DNA of 64,000 bases from Rhizobium sp. FY34 (GCF_005222845.1 NZ_STFZ01000002.1:62001-126000); one strand, 5' to 3'; counted from the stretch's first letter, positions 43,967 to 53,827 are shown. Notes: a model not told the origin generated them from the letters alone. Numbers and translations are program-made.

Positions 43967-44770
43967 TTAAGTACCGCGCTCCAGCGCTTCGAAAACGGCA
44001 ACTGCAGACTGCAACTCGATCAGACGCTTGGCACGACGCGCCTCGGCCTCGAGGTCTAGGCCCCAGTGCTCGTTCGTCCAGTCCTCGTCAAGATGGGCCA
44101 GCGCCCAAGCCTCGTCGGCGGTGAGAAAGCCTTCGGCATAGGCGATAGCCAGAAGCGCTGAGCCGGTCAGCGTCGTGACCGTGTGCAGTGCTGCAAGTTC
44201 CAGATGATGGTCATATTTCGAAAGCACCCGGCCAAGCGCCAGGGCTGCCTCGGCGGGCTGTTCCTTTGGCATCACGCCTTCAACCAGAATGAACCGTGCA
44301 CCATGGTTTTGCGCCGCCCAGTCCAGAACCGGGTCCCAGCGCTCCGCCTGGCGCGCCACCAATTGTTCCGGCTGATCGGCGCGGTAGCACAGCATGTCGC
44401 TGCCGCTATAGCGCAGGATATCGTCAAACACCGCCTGCGTATTGCCGGCAATGCCGTCGATGGCGGTATTCACAAGCCGCGTGACCGGCATGCTGCCGGG
44501 ATCGATCACCTCGACCTGTGCCGCCCATTCGGCGCGAATGATCTCGGCAAGCTTTGCGGTCGGCACGGCAAGCGTATTGCGTGCCGGCGTCTTGACGCTG
44601 CGGCCATCCAACTGGATGGCAAAGCCTTCGGCACCCTCGGCAATACTCACCTCGGCATAAAACCGCTTGGGCAGCGGCTTGTGCATCTGGATCTGCGCGC
44701 GGCGCGTCGGATCGGGATGGCTGAGGCCAGCTTCGCCGCTATGCAGAGACAGGTCGAAAAGTTCGCTCAT
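43967..44770 (-). CDS. ATP12 family F1-ATPase assembly chaperone
   Basis: A 267-residue protein of the ATP12 family, which helps assemble the alpha subunit of F1 in mitochondria and is kept in alphaproteobacteria. Visible signatures are KRFYAEVSIAEGAEGFAIQL, LDGRSVKTPARNTLAVPT, AEWAAQ, the Tyr/Asp-rich SDMLCYRADQPEQLVARQ and HHLELAALHTVTTLTGSALL. It lies 10 bp after the HAD gene in the same transcript. Confidence 0.95.
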   Translation of the reverse strand: MSELFDLSLHSGEAGLSHPDPTRRAQIQMHKPLPKRFYAEVSIAEGAEGFAIQLDGRSVKTPARNTLAVPTAKLAEIIRAEWAAQVEVIDPGSMPVTRLVNTAIDGIAGNTQAVFDDILRYSGSDMLCYRADQPEQLVARQAERWDPVLDWAAQNHGARFILVEGVMPKEQPAEAALALGRVLSKYDHHLELAALHTVTTLTGSALLAIAYAEGFLTADEAWALAHLDEDWTNEHWGLDLEAEARRAKRLIELQSAVAVFEALERGT

Positions 44771-44780
44771 GCAGAAGTCC

Positions 44781-45434
44781 TCAGCCGATATGGCTCAAAA
44801 GTTCTCTCGGGTGATGGACGATCGCATCAGCGCCCGCCGCAATCAGTTGATCGACCGAGGCATAGCCCCAGGACACGCCGATTGCCGTGGCACCGGCCGC
44901 CTTTGCCATTTGCATATCGTAAATGGCATCGCCGATGACAAGTGTGTCTTCCGGGCGCATGCCCGTCTCGTCGCAGCATTCCGTCACCATGGCCGGATGC
45001 GGCTTGGACGGGCAGTCATCGGCGGTGCGCCCTACGATGAACCAGGGGCGAAAACCGTGGCTGTCGAGGATGAGGTTCAGGCCGCGCCGCGATTTGCCGG
45101 TGACGGCGCCGATCCGCAGATCCTCGCGCGGGCCGATGGCCTCCATCACGGGCCGGATGCCATCGAAAAGCGGCTCTTCGAAACCGCCTTCTGCACGGGT
45201 TTCGATAAAGATGGACTTGTAGAAGGCCATCATTTGCACTGCCTCCTCATCGGCATGCAGCTTGCCCTGAATGCGGGCAATCGCGATGTCGAGCGTCAGG
45301 CCGATAATGGCTTTCGTCTGCGACAGTTCCGGCCGCTGATAGCCGAAATGTGCAAACGTCCGGCACATGACCTCATGGATGAGCTTGGCGCTGTCGACCA
45401 GCGTGCCGTCGCAATCGAAGAGAACCAGCTTCAT
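44781..45434 (-). CDS. HAD family hydrolase (phosphoglycolate phosphatase-like)
   Basis: A 217-residue HAD subfamily IA phosphatase. Motif I DCDGTLVDS at residues 8-16, motif II AVTGKSRRG, motif III Lys in CPSKPHPAM, motif IV VIGDAIYDMQMAKAAG. The cap inserted after motif I is helical. It resembles Gph-like enzymes but could be another sugar-phosphate or nucleotide phosphatase. ATG 45434 is one base after the rluC-type stop (TGAG-ATG), a coupled arrangement. Confidence 0.92.
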   Translation of the reverse strand: MKLVLFDCDGTLVDSAKLIHEVMCRTFAHFGYQRPELSQTKAIIGLTLDIAIARIQGKLHADEEAVQMMAFYKSIFIETRAEGGFEEPLFDGIRPVMEAIGPREDLRIGAVTGKSRRGLNLILDSHGFRPWFIVGRTADDCPSKPHPAMVTECCDETGMRPEDTLVIGDAIYDMQMAKAAGATAIGVSWGYASVDQLIAAGADAIVHHPRELLSHIG

Positions 45435-45435
45435 C

Positions 45436-46425
45436 TCAATTGTCTTCCCCGATCCCGTCCGCCTGATCAAGGCCGAGCAGGTTCCAGGTCTGTACCATAT
45501 GCGGCGGCAAAGGTGCCGTGATGCGCAGGCGACCGCCGGCCGGATGCGGAATATCGATATGGCGGGCATGCAGGTGCAGACGCTTCTGTACGCCGCCCGG
45601 AAAATCCCAATTGTGGTCTTCGTCGAAATATTTCGGATCGCCGATAATCGGGTGGCCGATATGCAGCGCATGCACGCGCAGCTGATGGGTGCGGCCGGTA
45701 TAGGGTTCCATTTCCAGCCAGGCGAGGTTTTGCGCCGCCGTATCCACCACACGGTAGTAGGAGACGGCATGATCTGCACCGTCTTCGCCATGGCGCGCAA
45801 TGCGCATGCGGTCGCCGTCCGGCGTCGTTTCCTTCACCAGCCAGGTGGAAATCTTGTCTTCATGCTTGCGCGGCACACCCTTGACCAGCGCCCAGTAGGT
45901 TTTTTTGGTGTCGCGCTCGCGAAAAGCAGCCGTCAGCTTCTGGGCAGCGCCGCGTGTGCGCGCAATCACCAGAACGCCGGTCGTATCGCGGTCAAGACGG
46001 TGCACGAGGCGTGGCTTTTCGCCCTTGGGGCTGATGAAGGCCTCCAGCATCTGATCGATATGGCGCGTAACACCTGATCCGCCCTGCACCGCAAGGCCTG
46101 CCGGCTTGTTGAGGATGATCACCTTGTCGTCTTCATGCAGGATCATGCGTGAGACGAGCTCGAAATCGCTCGAATGCTTGAGATCCTTACCGGCAATCGG
46201 TCCAGTCTTGCGGGCATCGACATCCATGGGCGGCACTCGAACGACCTGGCCGGGCTGGACGCGAGCGTCTGATTTCACCCGTCCGCCATCCACGCGCACC
46301 TGGCCCGAACGCAGCAGCTTTTGCAGCGGCCCGAAGCCCAGTCCCGGATAATGCACCTTGAACCAACGGTCGAGGCGCATGCCAGCTTCATCCGCTTCGA
46401 CGCGGATATGCTCGATGCCTGCCAT
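45436..46425 (-). CDS. RluA/RluC family pseudouridine synthase
   Basis: A 329-residue enzyme with an N-terminal S4 RNA-binding domain (MRLDRWFKVHYPGLGFGPL, SGQVRVDGGRV) and the RluA catalytic domain, whose motif RLDRDTTGVLVIART carries the catalytic Asp. It modifies uridines in 23S rRNA; the RluC type (positions 955/2504/2580 in E. coli numbering) is likely. It heads the run rluC-HAD-ATP12. Confidence 0.94.
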   Translation of the reverse strand: MAGIEHIRVEADEAGMRLDRWFKVHYPGLGFGPLQKLLRSGQVRVDGGRVKSDARVQPGQVVRVPPMDVDARKTGPIAGKDLKHSSDFELVSRMILHEDDKVIILNKPAGLAVQGGSGVTRHIDQMLEAFISPKGEKPRLVHRLDRDTTGVLVIARTRGAAQKLTAAFRERDTKKTYWALVKGVPRKHEDKISTWLVKETTPDGDRMRIARHGEDGADHAVSYYRVVDTAAQNLAWLEMEPYTGRTHQLRVHALHIGHPIIGDPKYFDEDHNWDFPGGVQKRLHLHARHIDIPHPAGGRLRITAPLPPHMVQTWNLLGLDQADGIGEDN

Positions 46426-46520
46426 AAATATCTCTCATCTTGGAGGGGGCTCAAAGCCCATTAAGCCCTGCCTTTAGATGATTTCGACGCGGAAGGGAAA
46501 GAGAAATGCCAAATGGCGGC

Positions 46521-46895
46521 TCAAAGCACCGCCCGACCGAGCGCGAGGCCGCCAAATGCGGCCAGCAGCGAGAGGATGACGCTAAGGAGAACATAGGAGA
46601 TGGCGGCCAGTGTCGCTTCGCGCTCCAGCAAGGCCATCGTATCCAGCGAGAAGGAGGAAAAGGTGGTGAAACCACCGAGAAACCCGACCACGATCAAAAG
46701 CCGCATCTCCATGGAAGCGTTGAGCTTTCGGGCAACAAGTTCCGTCAGAAAGCCGATGGCAAAGGAACCGACAAGATTGACCGTCAGCGTTCCCCAGGGA
46801 AAGGCCGGGCCGAAAATTCGCGTCATCCACAGGCCCGTCAGATAGCGGCAGACGGATCCGACAGCGCCGCCAACGGCCACAAGCAGAACGTTCAT
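46521..46895 (-). CDS. crcB: Fluoride ion channel CrcB/Fluc
   Basis: A 124-residue four-helix protein exporting fluoride as a dual-topology dimer. GAVGSVCRYL at the N-terminus, FPWGTLTVNLVGSFAIGFL with the conserved Asn, and GFLGGFTTFSSFSLDT with the Phe-box and Na+-site region are canonical. ATG 46895 or the adjacent 46898. I checked the 110-bp leader for a fluoride riboswitch and saw no convincing one. Confidence 0.95.
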   Translation of the reverse strand: MNVLLVAVGGAVGSVCRYLTGLWMTRIFGPAFPWGTLTVNLVGSFAIGFLTELVARKLNASMEMRLLIVVGFLGGFTTFSSFSLDTMALLEREATLAAISYVLLSVILSLLAAFGGLALGRAVL

Positions 46896-47013
46896 CATTA
46901 AAACACCAAGCCTCTTTCTAAAAACCGGCATCGTTAAAACTGTAGGAAATGGCTTAACACCCATCAAAGCCGTTACAGCCTATCCTCCTTTATCGAAGGA
47001 GATGGTGCGTGTC

Positions 47014-47286
47014 ATGACACAAGTGGTTTCAGTTTCGGCCCAGACGGCCGCCTATGCGATGGAGGCGGTGAAGCCCCCACGTCGCATTGCCGCAGCAGAC
47101 CAGGCTCGCGACGCCCGCGTGGACAGCGACCGCAATGCGCAGCGACTTGTGGGTGGCCAGGTCACGGATGTGGAGGGATTGATCCCCGCGGTTCCTCTGT
47201 CCTTCGACATAACCGCCGGTCAGAACGGCAGGCAGCAGCAGCATACCAGCATGCGCTATGCCGAAGAGGCCTATAAGGAAATCTGA
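47014..47286 (+). CDS. Small protein of unknown function
   Basis: A 90-residue protein beginning MTQVVSVSAQTAAYAMEAVK and ending MRYAEEAYKEI. It is polar, without signal peptide, and the C-terminal QNGRQQQHTSMRYAEEAY is low-complexity. AAGGAG is 12 bases before ATG 47014, a long spacing; an in-frame ATG at 47002 overlaps that ribosome site. It is divergent from crcB. Family not recognised. Confidence 0.6.
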   Translation: MTQVVSVSAQTAAYAMEAVKPPRRIAAADQARDARVDSDRNAQRLVGGQVTDVEGLIPAVPLSFDITAGQNGRQQQHTSMRYAEEAYKEI

Positions 47287-47300
47287 TCCTGTCTCTGGCA

Positions 47301-47325
47301 CCGGCGCTTCGTGTCGAAGCGCCGG
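47301..47325. terminator. Perfect hairpin between convergent genes
   Basis: CCGGCGCTTCG / CGAAGCGCCGG is a perfect 11-bp stem with a TGT loop. It has no T-run on either side, but lies exactly between two convergent genes. Confidence 0.4.
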
Positions 47326-47346
47326 ATCACCGCGTCAAATCAGCTG

Positions 47347-48333
47347 TCAGTTATGGACATGCGCATCCTTGGCGCCGGCGGCCTCGCCGACCGGCAGGAC
47401 CACATCCACCTTGCCCGCCTTTTCAAACACCAGGGTTGCGGCAACCGTATCGCCCGCCTTGAACGGTGTCTTCACCTTCATGAACATTAGGTGCAATCCG
47501 CCCGGCTTCAGCTCGACCGTCTGGCCGGCGGGCACGGGAATACCTGCATCGAGCTTGCGCATCTTCATCACATCACCCGCCATGACCATTTCATGGAGTT
47601 CGACCTCGCCTGCCTGCGGCGATGTCACCGAGACAAGCCGGTCATCGGCGGTGCCTGAATTGGCAATGGTCAGATATCCGCCGCCGACCGGTTGGCCGGG
47701 CAGCATGGCCTTGACGATACCGGCAGACACGCTGAGCGAGCCGATGACGGCGGGCTTCATCGCTTCGGCCTTCATCGTCATCATCGACATGTCATGATCA
47801 GTTGCTGCCATGACCATGCCGGCTGAAACCTTTAAGGTGGGTGCCGGATCCTTCAAGGAATGCGGATCAATGCCGGGGCCGGCCACTTCATCCCATTTTT
47901 CCGTATCGCTGCCGCAGAGCTGGATCGTCGGAAAGGCCAGAACCGAGCCTTCCGCGACACCGGCAATTTTGCCCTGTATGGCAAAGGTGTCGTAGAAATC
48001 ATCCGAGAGACTGCCGTTCTTCCAGCGGATTTCCAGCACGCCGGATGTAACGCTCTGGCCGTGATTATCATAGGGCTTGGCATAATCGCCCTTGATGACT
48101 TCGAGATCCCAGCCGGGTTTGGGCTGCGGCTTTGCGCCATAAAAGCCAGCCGGCAGCTTCACCTGCACTTCATTCGTCGGCTTGCCGGCGCAACCATGCG
48201 GAACCTGCAATTGCAAGACCACGGTGGCGTCAGGCTTTGCAGTGCCATTGACGAAGGTTACATGCGCATTCGCAGCGCTTGCCGTAATAACAGCGGCAGT
48301 ACCGGCTGCCAGAAAAATCCGGATCGTCTTCAT
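47347..48333 (-). CDS. Copper-handling fusion: YcnI/DUF1775 domain plus PCu(A)C domain
   Basis: A 328-residue exported protein. The signal peptide ends at AANA, so the mature chain starts with His24 (HVTFVNG), the residue that with Trp/Glu binds Cu(II) in YcnI proteins; KPGWDLEVIKG and WDEVAG follow. From about 200 a PCu(A)C copper chaperone domain is fused, with ELHEMVMAGDVMKMRKL and GGLHLMFMKV supplying the His/Met Cu(I) site. The domain pair suggests one protein handling both Cu(II) and Cu(I) for oxidase maturation or copper uptake. Metal binding is inferred from motifs. Confidence 0.9.
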   Translation of the reverse strand: MKTIRIFLAAGTAAVITASAANAHVTFVNGTAKPDATVVLQLQVPHGCAGKPTNEVQVKLPAGFYGAKPQPKPGWDLEVIKGDYAKPYDNHGQSVTSGVLEIRWKNGSLSDDFYDTFAIQGKIAGVAEGSVLAFPTIQLCGSDTEKWDEVAGPGIDPHSLKDPAPTLKVSAGMVMAATDHDMSMMTMKAEAMKPAVIGSLSVSAGIVKAMLPGQPVGGGYLTIANSGTADDRLVSVTSPQAGEVELHEMVMAGDVMKMRKLDAGIPVPAGQTVELKPGGLHLMFMKVKTPFKAGDTVAATLVFEKAGKVDVVLPVGEAAGAKDAHVHN

Positions 48334-48404
48334 TGTCTGTTCCTCCTGCGGCAAGGCACTCTCTAGCCTTCAGCCGCCAGTCTCATTGATGGGTTACGGT
48401 CACA

Positions 48405-48779
48405 TCAGGTGAGAATGGGAGGTGCGCGCGATCGCGGAGCAGGAATGGCGCGCTTTTCTGCAACGGCTGACGGTTGGCGCAGATTGTTCTCGAGCGCCTG
48501 TCTTGATGCCAACAGCCAATGGCCGTCTTCCGGCGGCGGCAGAAGCGCCGATGCGCAGATCAGGCAGACCTCGCAGACAGGCACGATCTGATGGCTGCGA
48601 TTATCGTGAGGAGTGGCACAGAGTTCGGCATAACTGCCGTCCGGCAGCCGGTATTCATTCGCGAAATGACCGGCAAGATCCACAACGGGCGGCGCATGAT
48701 GGGCAAGACCGAGCGACAGAACCACCACCGCGCAGAGCATGCGCGCAAGCCTTCCCGCTCTTATTCCCATTCCACGCAT
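48405..48779 (-). CDS. DUF2946-like protein with CxxCxxC motif
   Basis: A 124-residue protein with a membrane/signal segment near the N-terminus (GRLARMLCAVVVLSLGLAHH) and the cysteine motif CEVCLICASALLPPPE. It resembles small DUF2946-type proteins found beside copper genes. ATG 48779 is preferred (GGTGGG upstream); 48770 or 48809 are possible, and the long frame to 49268 crosses the riboswitch and is not real. It is 71 bp before the copper fusion gene on the same strand. Confidence 0.55.
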   Translation of the reverse strand: MRGMGIRAGRLARMLCAVVVLSLGLAHHAPPVVDLAGHFANEYRLPDGSYAELCATPHDNRSHQIVPVCEVCLICASALLPPPEDGHWLLASRQALENNLRQPSAVAEKRAIPAPRSRAPPILT

Positions 48780-48922
48780 ATGCACTTTTCCCACCCTGTT
48801 TCCAGACATAACCGAGAATGGCTGACGGTGCAAAAGCCTGTTTGTCGCAGCTCTCGTTTTCGAACCATCCACAGCGGTCTGTTGCAGCGCGACAGATTTG
48901 TCGCCGAATGCGACATTTGTCT

Positions 48923-48951
48923 CTTGCCAAGACAAGGTCCTCGCCCATAAT
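48923..48951 (+). promoter_or_regulatory. Promoter of the gcv operon
   Basis: CTTGCC and CATAAT are separated by 17 bases. Transcription would start near 48958, exactly at the first paired bases of the glycine riboswitch. Confidence 0.65.
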
Positions 48952-48956
48952 GAGCG

Positions 48957-49128
48957 CCATCCCGCTGGGAGAAACCGCTTCGATGCGGCGCCGAAGGAGC
49001 AACCGCCCCGGAAACTCTCAGGCAAAAGGACCAGCAGGATGAACAGGACTCTGGAGAGAAGCCTTCGAAACATGCGATGAAGGCTCGCCGAAGGGATAAC
49101 AATCTCAGGCGCAAAGGACAGAGGGGGC
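48957..49128 (+). promoter_or_regulatory. Tandem glycine riboswitch
   Basis: Two consecutive aptamers with the family core. First: CTGGGAGA, GCGCCGAAGGAGCAA, AACTCTCAGGCAAAAGGAC, CAGCAGG (48963-49038). Second: CTCTGGAGAGAAGCC, GCCGAAGGGATAACAATC, CTCAGGCGCAAAGGACAGAG (49050-49126). The order and short linker match glycine riboswitches that switch on gcv operons when glycine is plentiful. A downstream GGCGT-GAAA-ACGCC hairpin (49139-49152) may be part of the expression platform. Confidence 0.95.
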
Positions 49129-49200
49129 TCATGAAACGGCGTGAAAACGCCAGATACTGAGCACCCGTGCGGATAGTTTCGCACAGACCTGGAGGTTTTC

Positions 49201-50337
49201 TTGACCGATACCGGCCCTCTCCACACGACGCCTTTGCATGCCCTGCATGTGTCGCTCGGCGCCCGCATGGTGCCGTTTGCCGGCTATGACATGCCGGTGC
49301 AATATCCAGCCGGCGTCCTGAAGGAACACCTTCATACCCGCGCCAAAGCCGGACTTTTCGACGTCTCCCATATGGGCCAGGTTCTGGTAAAGGCCGATAC
49401 CGGCGCTTATGCCGATGCAGCACTGGCGCTGGAGGCGCTGGTGCCGGTGGATATTCTGGGGCTGAAGCCCGGCCGCCAGCGCTACGGTTTCTTCACCGAT
49501 GACGCCGGCAACATTCTCGACGACCTGATGCTTGCCAATCGTGGCGATCATCTCTTCGTCGTCGTCAATGCCGGCTGCAAGAGCGCCGATATCGCCCATA
49601 TGCGGGCCCATCTGCCCGGCTGTACGGTTACACCGCTCGAAGATCGGGCGCTGATTGCCCTTCAGGGACCGGCAGCCGTTACCGTGCTTGCCACGCTCAA
49701 TCCCGACGTGGCGGCGATGAAGTTCATGGACGTGCGCGATGTCACGCTTTCGGGCGTCACCTGCATCGTCTCGCGCTCCGGTTACTCTGGCGAGGATGGC
49801 TTTGAAATCTCGGTGCCGTCCGAAAAGGCAGAAGATCTCGCCAAGGCGCTGCTCGCCCATGAGGATTGCGAGGCGATCGGCCTTGGCGCGCGCGATTCGC
49901 TGAGGCTCGAAGCCGGGCTCTGCCTCTATGGCAATGATATCGACACGACCACCTCCCCCATCGAAGCCTCGCTGGAATGGGCAATCCAGAAGGTGCGCCG
50001 TCAAGGCGGCGAGCGTGAAGGCGGCTTTCCCGGTGCGGCCCGCATACTTGCGGAACTGGCCGGCGGCACGGTACGCCGCCGCGTTGGCCTGAAGCCCGAG
50101 GGCAAGGCGCCGGTGCGCGCCCATGCAAAGCTCTATGCCGATGCCGAGGGCCAGACGGAGATTGGCGAAGTCACATCCGGCACGTTCGGCCCGTCGATCG
50201 AGGGCCCGGTTGCCATGGGTTATGTGCCAACCGCCTTTGCAGCACCGGGCACACCGATTTTTGCCGAGGTGCGCGGCAAATACCTGCCGCTTGCCGTTGC
50301 CGCCCTGCCCTTCATCACGCCGACGTATAAGAGATAA
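49201..50337 (+). CDS. gcvT: Aminomethyltransferase (glycine cleavage T protein)
   Basis: Releases ammonia and passes the methylene group from aminomethyl-lipoyl GcvH to tetrahydrofolate. The 378 residues start at TTG 49201 with GGAGG five bases upstream. Signatures are [24 protein letters not shown], given in part as [17 protein letters not shown], then [40 protein letters not shown] and the C-terminal EVRGKYLPL. It is controlled by the tandem glycine riboswitch 70 bp upstream. Confidence 0.97.
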   Translation: MTDTGPLHTTPLHALHVSLGARMVPFAGYDMPVQYPAGVLKEHLHTRAKAGLFDVSHMGQVLVKADTGAYADAALALEALVPVDILGLKPGRQRYGFFTDDAGNILDDLMLANRGDHLFVVVNAGCKSADIAHMRAHLPGCTVTPLEDRALIALQGPAAVTVLATLNPDVAAMKFMDVRDVTLSGVTCIVSRSGYSGEDGFEISVPSEKAEDLAKALLAHEDCEAIGLGARDSLRLEAGLCLYGNDIDTTTSPIEASLEWAIQKVRRQGGEREGGFPGAARILAELAGGTVRRRVGLKPEGKAPVRAHAKLYADAEGQTEIGEVTSGTFGPSIEGPVAMGYVPTAFAAPGTPIFAEVRGKYLPLAVAALPFITPTYKR

Positions 50338-50362
50338 GTCTCGAATGCTTGCGTTTGCAACA

Positions 50363-50544
50363 CCCCCCTCTGTCCTGCCGGACATCTCCCCCTCAAGGGG
50401 GGAGATCAGGGATGCAGCCGCTCGCATCATCGTATCTCTCATCAATCCAGGGTCGATCGTCACGAACGTTGCCGAGAGGCAATCCGCCACCGACTTGCCG
50501 ATCTCCCCCCTTGAGGGGGAGATGTCCGGCAGGACAGAGGGGGG
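50363..50544. repeat. Palindromic intergenic repeat with perfect 44-bp arms
   Basis: The 44 bases at 50363-50406 (CCCCCCTCTGTCCTGCCGG and on) are repeated inversely without mismatch at 50501-50544; one further pair extends inward. A 92-base spacer separates them. Each arm also contains its own hairpin (ATCTCCCCC / GGGGGAGAT). Sequences of this type recur between genes in Rhizobiales and give rise to spurious [14 protein letters not shown]-like translations. It sits inside the gcv operon, between gcvT and gcvH. Confidence 0.85.
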
Positions 50545-50600
50545 GGCGCCTGCCCGGCAAAGCCAATTACGCCTTTTCATCAGATCAAAGAGGACCTCCC

Positions 50601-50963
50601 ATGCTGAAATTCACCGCAGAACACGAATGGCTGAAGCTCGACGGCGATGTCGCAACGGTCGGCATCACGCAACATGCCGCAGACCAGCTCGGTGATCTGG
50701 TCTTTGTTGAACTGCCCGAGGTTGGCGCGACATTCGACAAGAATGGCGAAGCCGCCACCGTGGAAAGCGTCAAGGCGGCGTCTGACGTCTATTGTCCGCT
50801 GGCCGGCGAAATCGTCGAGATCAACGAAGCTGTCACCACCGATCCCTCGCTCGTCAATTCCGATCCGCAGGGCAAGGGCTGGTTCTTCAAGCTGAGGCTC
50901 GCCAATATCGCCGACGCCGATGAGCTGATGGATGAGGCCGCTTACAAGGAGCTGGTCGCCTGA
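50601..50963 (+). CDS. gcvH: Glycine cleavage system H protein
   Basis: The lipoyl shuttle of the glycine cleavage complex. The 120 residues contain [20 protein letters not shown] in part and the lipoylated Lys in [18 protein letters not shown]. It should receive octanoate from LipB. ATG 50601 follows AGAGGAC. The stop TGA overlaps the gcvP start by one base (TGATG), so translation is coupled. Confidence 0.97.
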   Translation: MLKFTAEHEWLKLDGDVATVGITQHAADQLGDLVFVELPEVGATFDKNGEAATVESVKAASDVYCPLAGEIVEINEAVTTDPSLVNSDPQGKGWFFKLRLANIADADELMDEAAYKELVA

Positions 50964-53827
50964 TGTCCGACACACGCGATTTCCATTTCACCGATTACCA
51001 GCCTTACGATTTTGCCAATCGTCGGCATATCGGCCCCTCGCCGTCTGAAATGGCGGAGATGCTGAAAGTGGTTGGCTACCGGTCACTCGATGCGCTGATC
51101 GATGCAACGGTGCCGTCCACCATCCGCCAGCGCGAGCCGCTCGCCTGGGGTGCGGCACTCACCGAACGCGAAGCGCTCGACCGGATGCGCGAGACCGCCA
51201 ACAAGAACCAGCCGCTTACCTCGCTGATCGGCCAGGGCTATTATGGCACGATCACACCGCCGGTCATTCAGCGCAACATTCTGGAAAATCCCGCCTGGTA
51301 CACGGCCTATACGCCCTATCAACCGGAAATCAGCCAGGGTCGTCTTGAAGCTCTGCTGAACTTCCAGACGATGATCTGCGATCTCACCGGTCTGGACGTC
51401 GCCAATGCCTCGCTTCTGGATGAGGCAACCGCTGCCGCCGAAGCCATGGCGCTTTGCCAGCGCCAGGCAAAATCCAAGGCGACCGCCTTCTTCGTCGATG
51501 AAGCCTGCCATCCGCAGACGATTGCGCTCATCGAAACGCGCGCAGCGCCGCTCGGCTGGAGCGTCGTCATCGGCAATCCGTTTACCGATCTCGATCCCGT
51601 CGATGTGTTTGGCGCCATTTTCCAGTATCCCGGCAGCCTGGGCCATGCGCATGATTTTTCCGGCCTGATTGCCCGCCTGCACCAGACGGGTGCGGTGGCC
51701 GCCGTCGCAGCCGATCTTCTGGCGCTGACGCTTCTGAAATCACCTGGTGAAATGGGCGCCGATATTGCCATCGGTTCCTCGCAACGCTTTGGCGTACCGA
51801 TGGGCTATGGCGGTCCGCATGCCGCCTTCATGGCGGTCAAGGATGCGCACAAGCGCTCCATGCCCGGCCGTCTCGTCGGCGTGTCGGTCGATGCGCGCGG
51901 CAATCGCGCCTATCGCCTGTCGCTGCAGACCCGCGAACAGCATATCCGCCGCGAAAAGGCGACCTCCAACATCTGCACCGCACAGGTGCTGCTGGCGGTC
52001 ATGGCCTCCATGTACGGCGTCTTCCATGGGCCGGAAGGCCTGAAGGCGATTGCCCAGCAGGTTCACCGCAAGGCCGTTCTGATGGCCAAGGGCCTGGAAA
52101 AGCTCGGCTACAAGGTTGAGCCGGAGACCTTCTTCGATACGATCACGGTCGAGGTTGGCCATATGCAGGGCCTGATCCTCAAAGCCGCCATTGCCGAAGG
52201 TGTGAACCTTCGCAAGGTTGGCACGACGAAGATCGGCCTGTCGCTGGATGAGCGCACCCGACCGGTGACGCTGGAAGCGGTCTGGCGGGCCTTCGGCGGC
52301 ACTTTCCAGGTGTCCGATTTCGAAGCCGATTACCGCCTGCCGAAGGATCTGTTGCGCACCTCGCCCTATATGACGCATCCGATTTTCCATATGAACCGCG
52401 CTGAAAGCGAGATGACCCGCTATATCCGCCGGCTGTCGGATCGTGATCTGGCGCTCGATCGGGCCATGATCCCGCTCGGCTCCTGCACGATGAAGCTCAA
52501 CGCCACGGCGGAAATGCTGCCGATCACCTGGCCGGAATTTGCCGACATGCACCCGTTCTGCCCAGCGGACCAGGCGCTGGGTTACAAGGAAATGATCGAG
52601 GATCTCTCCGCGAAACTCTGCCAGATCACCGGCTATGATGCGATCTCCATGCAGCCGAATTCCGGTGCGCAGGGCGAATATGCCGGGCTTCTGACCATCC
52701 GCAACTATCATATTGCCGAGGGCAATGCGCATCGCGATGTCTGCCTGATCCCGACCTCCGCGCATGGCACCAATCCGGCATCTGCCCAGATGGTCGGCAT
52801 GAAGGTGGTGCCCGTGAAGGCCAAGGATAATGGCGATGTGGATCTTGATGATTTCCGCGCCAAGGCTGAAGCACATTCCGCCAATCTTGCGGCCTGCATG
52901 ATCACCTATCCCTCGACACATGGCGTGTTTGAGGAAACGGTAAGCGAGATCTGCGCCATCACCCATCAGCATGGTGGCCAGGTCTATCTCGATGGCGCCA
53001 ATATGAACGCCATGGTCGGCCTGTCGCGGCCGGGCGATATCGGCTCGGATGTCAGCCACCTTAACCTGCACAAGACCTTCTGCATTCCCCATGGCGGTGG
53101 TGGTCCCGGCATGGGCCCGATCGGCGTCAAGGCGCATCTGGCAAAGCATCTTCCCGGCCATGTGGCGACGGATGGACGCGATGGGGCTGTGTCGGCAGCG
53201 CCCTTCGGCTCGCCGTCGATCCTGCCGATCAGCTGGTCCTACTGCCTGATGATGGGCGGTGAAGGCCTGACGCAGGCGACGAAGGTTGCGATCCTCAATG
53301 CCAATTATATCGCAGCCCGTCTAGCCGGCGCCTATGACGTGCTCTACAAGTCGGCCGCTGGCCGGGTGGCGCATGAATGCATCATCGACACTCGACCGCT
53401 GGCCGTGTCCGCCGGCGTAACGGTCGATGATGTGGCCAAGCGCCTCGTCGATTGCGGCTTCCACGCACCGACCATGAGCTGGCCGGTGGCCGGCACGCTG
53501 ATGATCGAGCCGACCGAATCGGAAACCAAGGCGGAAATCGACCGTTTCTGCGATGCCATGCTGGCAATCCGCGAGGAAGCCCGCGCCATCGAGGAGGGCC
53601 GCATGGACAGGGAAAACAACCCGCTCAAAAATGCGCCGCACACGGTGGAAGATCTGGTGGGCGAATGGGACCGCCCCTATTCACGCGAGCAAGCCTGCTT
53701 CCCGCCCGGCTCGTTCCGCGTCGACAAATATTGGTCGCCGGTCAACCGCATCGACAATGTCTATGGCGACCGTAACCTGGTGTGCACCTGCCCGCCGATG
53801 GAAGCCTATGCCGAGGCTGCCGAATAG
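50963..53827 (+). CDS. gcvP: Glycine dehydrogenase, decarboxylating (P protein)
   Basis: PLP enzyme that decarboxylates glycine and loads the aminomethyl group on GcvH. The single 954-residue chain carries both halves of the homodimeric type: N-terminal [15 protein letters not shown] and [21 protein letters not shown]-terminal [27 protein letters not shown] and the PLP-lysine segment [20 protein letters not shown]. Full-length, with no disruption. The L protein (lipoamide dehydrogenase) is not in this operon, as usual. Confidence 0.98.
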   Translation: MSDTRDFHFTDYQPYDFANRRHIGPSPSEMAEMLKVVGYRSLDALIDATVPSTIRQREPLAWGAALTEREALDRMRETANKNQPLTSLIGQGYYGTITPPVIQRNILENPAWYTAYTPYQPEISQGRLEALLNFQTMICDLTGLDVANASLLDEATAAAEAMALCQRQAKSKATAFFVDEACHPQTIALIETRAAPLGWSVVIGNPFTDLDPVDVFGAIFQYPGSLGHAHDFSGLIARLHQTGAVAAVAADLLALTLLKSPGEMGADIAIGSSQRFGVPMGYGGPHAAFMAVKDAHKRSMPGRLVGVSVDARGNRAYRLSLQTREQHIRREKATSNICTAQVLLAVMASMYGVFHGPEGLKAIAQQVHRKAVLMAKGLEKLGYKVEPETFFDTITVEVGHMQGLILKAAIAEGVNLRKVGTTKIGLSLDERTRPVTLEAVWRAFGGTFQVSDFEADYRLPKDLLRTSPYMTHPIFHMNRAESEMTRYIRRLSDRDLALDRAMIPLGSCTMKLNATAEMLPITWPEFADMHPFCPADQALGYKEMIEDLSAKLCQITGYDAISMQPNSGAQGEYAGLLTIRNYHIAEGNAHRDVCLIPTSAHGTNPASAQMVGMKVVPVKAKDNGDVDLDDFRAKAEAHSANLAACMITYPSTHGVFEETVSEICAITHQHGGQVYLDGANMNAMVGLSRPGDIGSDVSHLNLHKTFCIPHGGGGPGMGPIGVKAHLAKHLPGHVATDGRDGAVSAAPFGSPSILPISWSYCLMMGGEGLTQATKVAILNANYIAARLAGAYDVLYKSAAGRVAHECIIDTRPLAVSAGVTVDDVAKRLVDCGFHAPTMSWPVAGTLMIEPTESETKAEIDRFCDAMLAIREEARAIEEGRMDRENNPLKNAPHTVEDLVGEWDRPYSREQACFPPGSFRVDKYWSPVNRIDNVYGDRNLVCTCPPMEAYAEAAE

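Noticed and set aside
46896-47013. Fluoride riboswitch upstream of crcB
   Set aside because: The leader lacks the GGNGATGG...pseudoknot pattern I would require.
48780-49268. Long upstream extension of the DUF2946-like frame
   Set aside because: It would run antisense through the glycine riboswitch and gcv promoter; a signal-like start near 48779 is more credible.
49129-50580. 483-residue minus-strand frame opposite gcvT
   Set aside because: It lies antisense to gcvT, crosses the palindromic repeat (giving the familiar spurious repeat-derived N-terminus) and has no recognisable domain.
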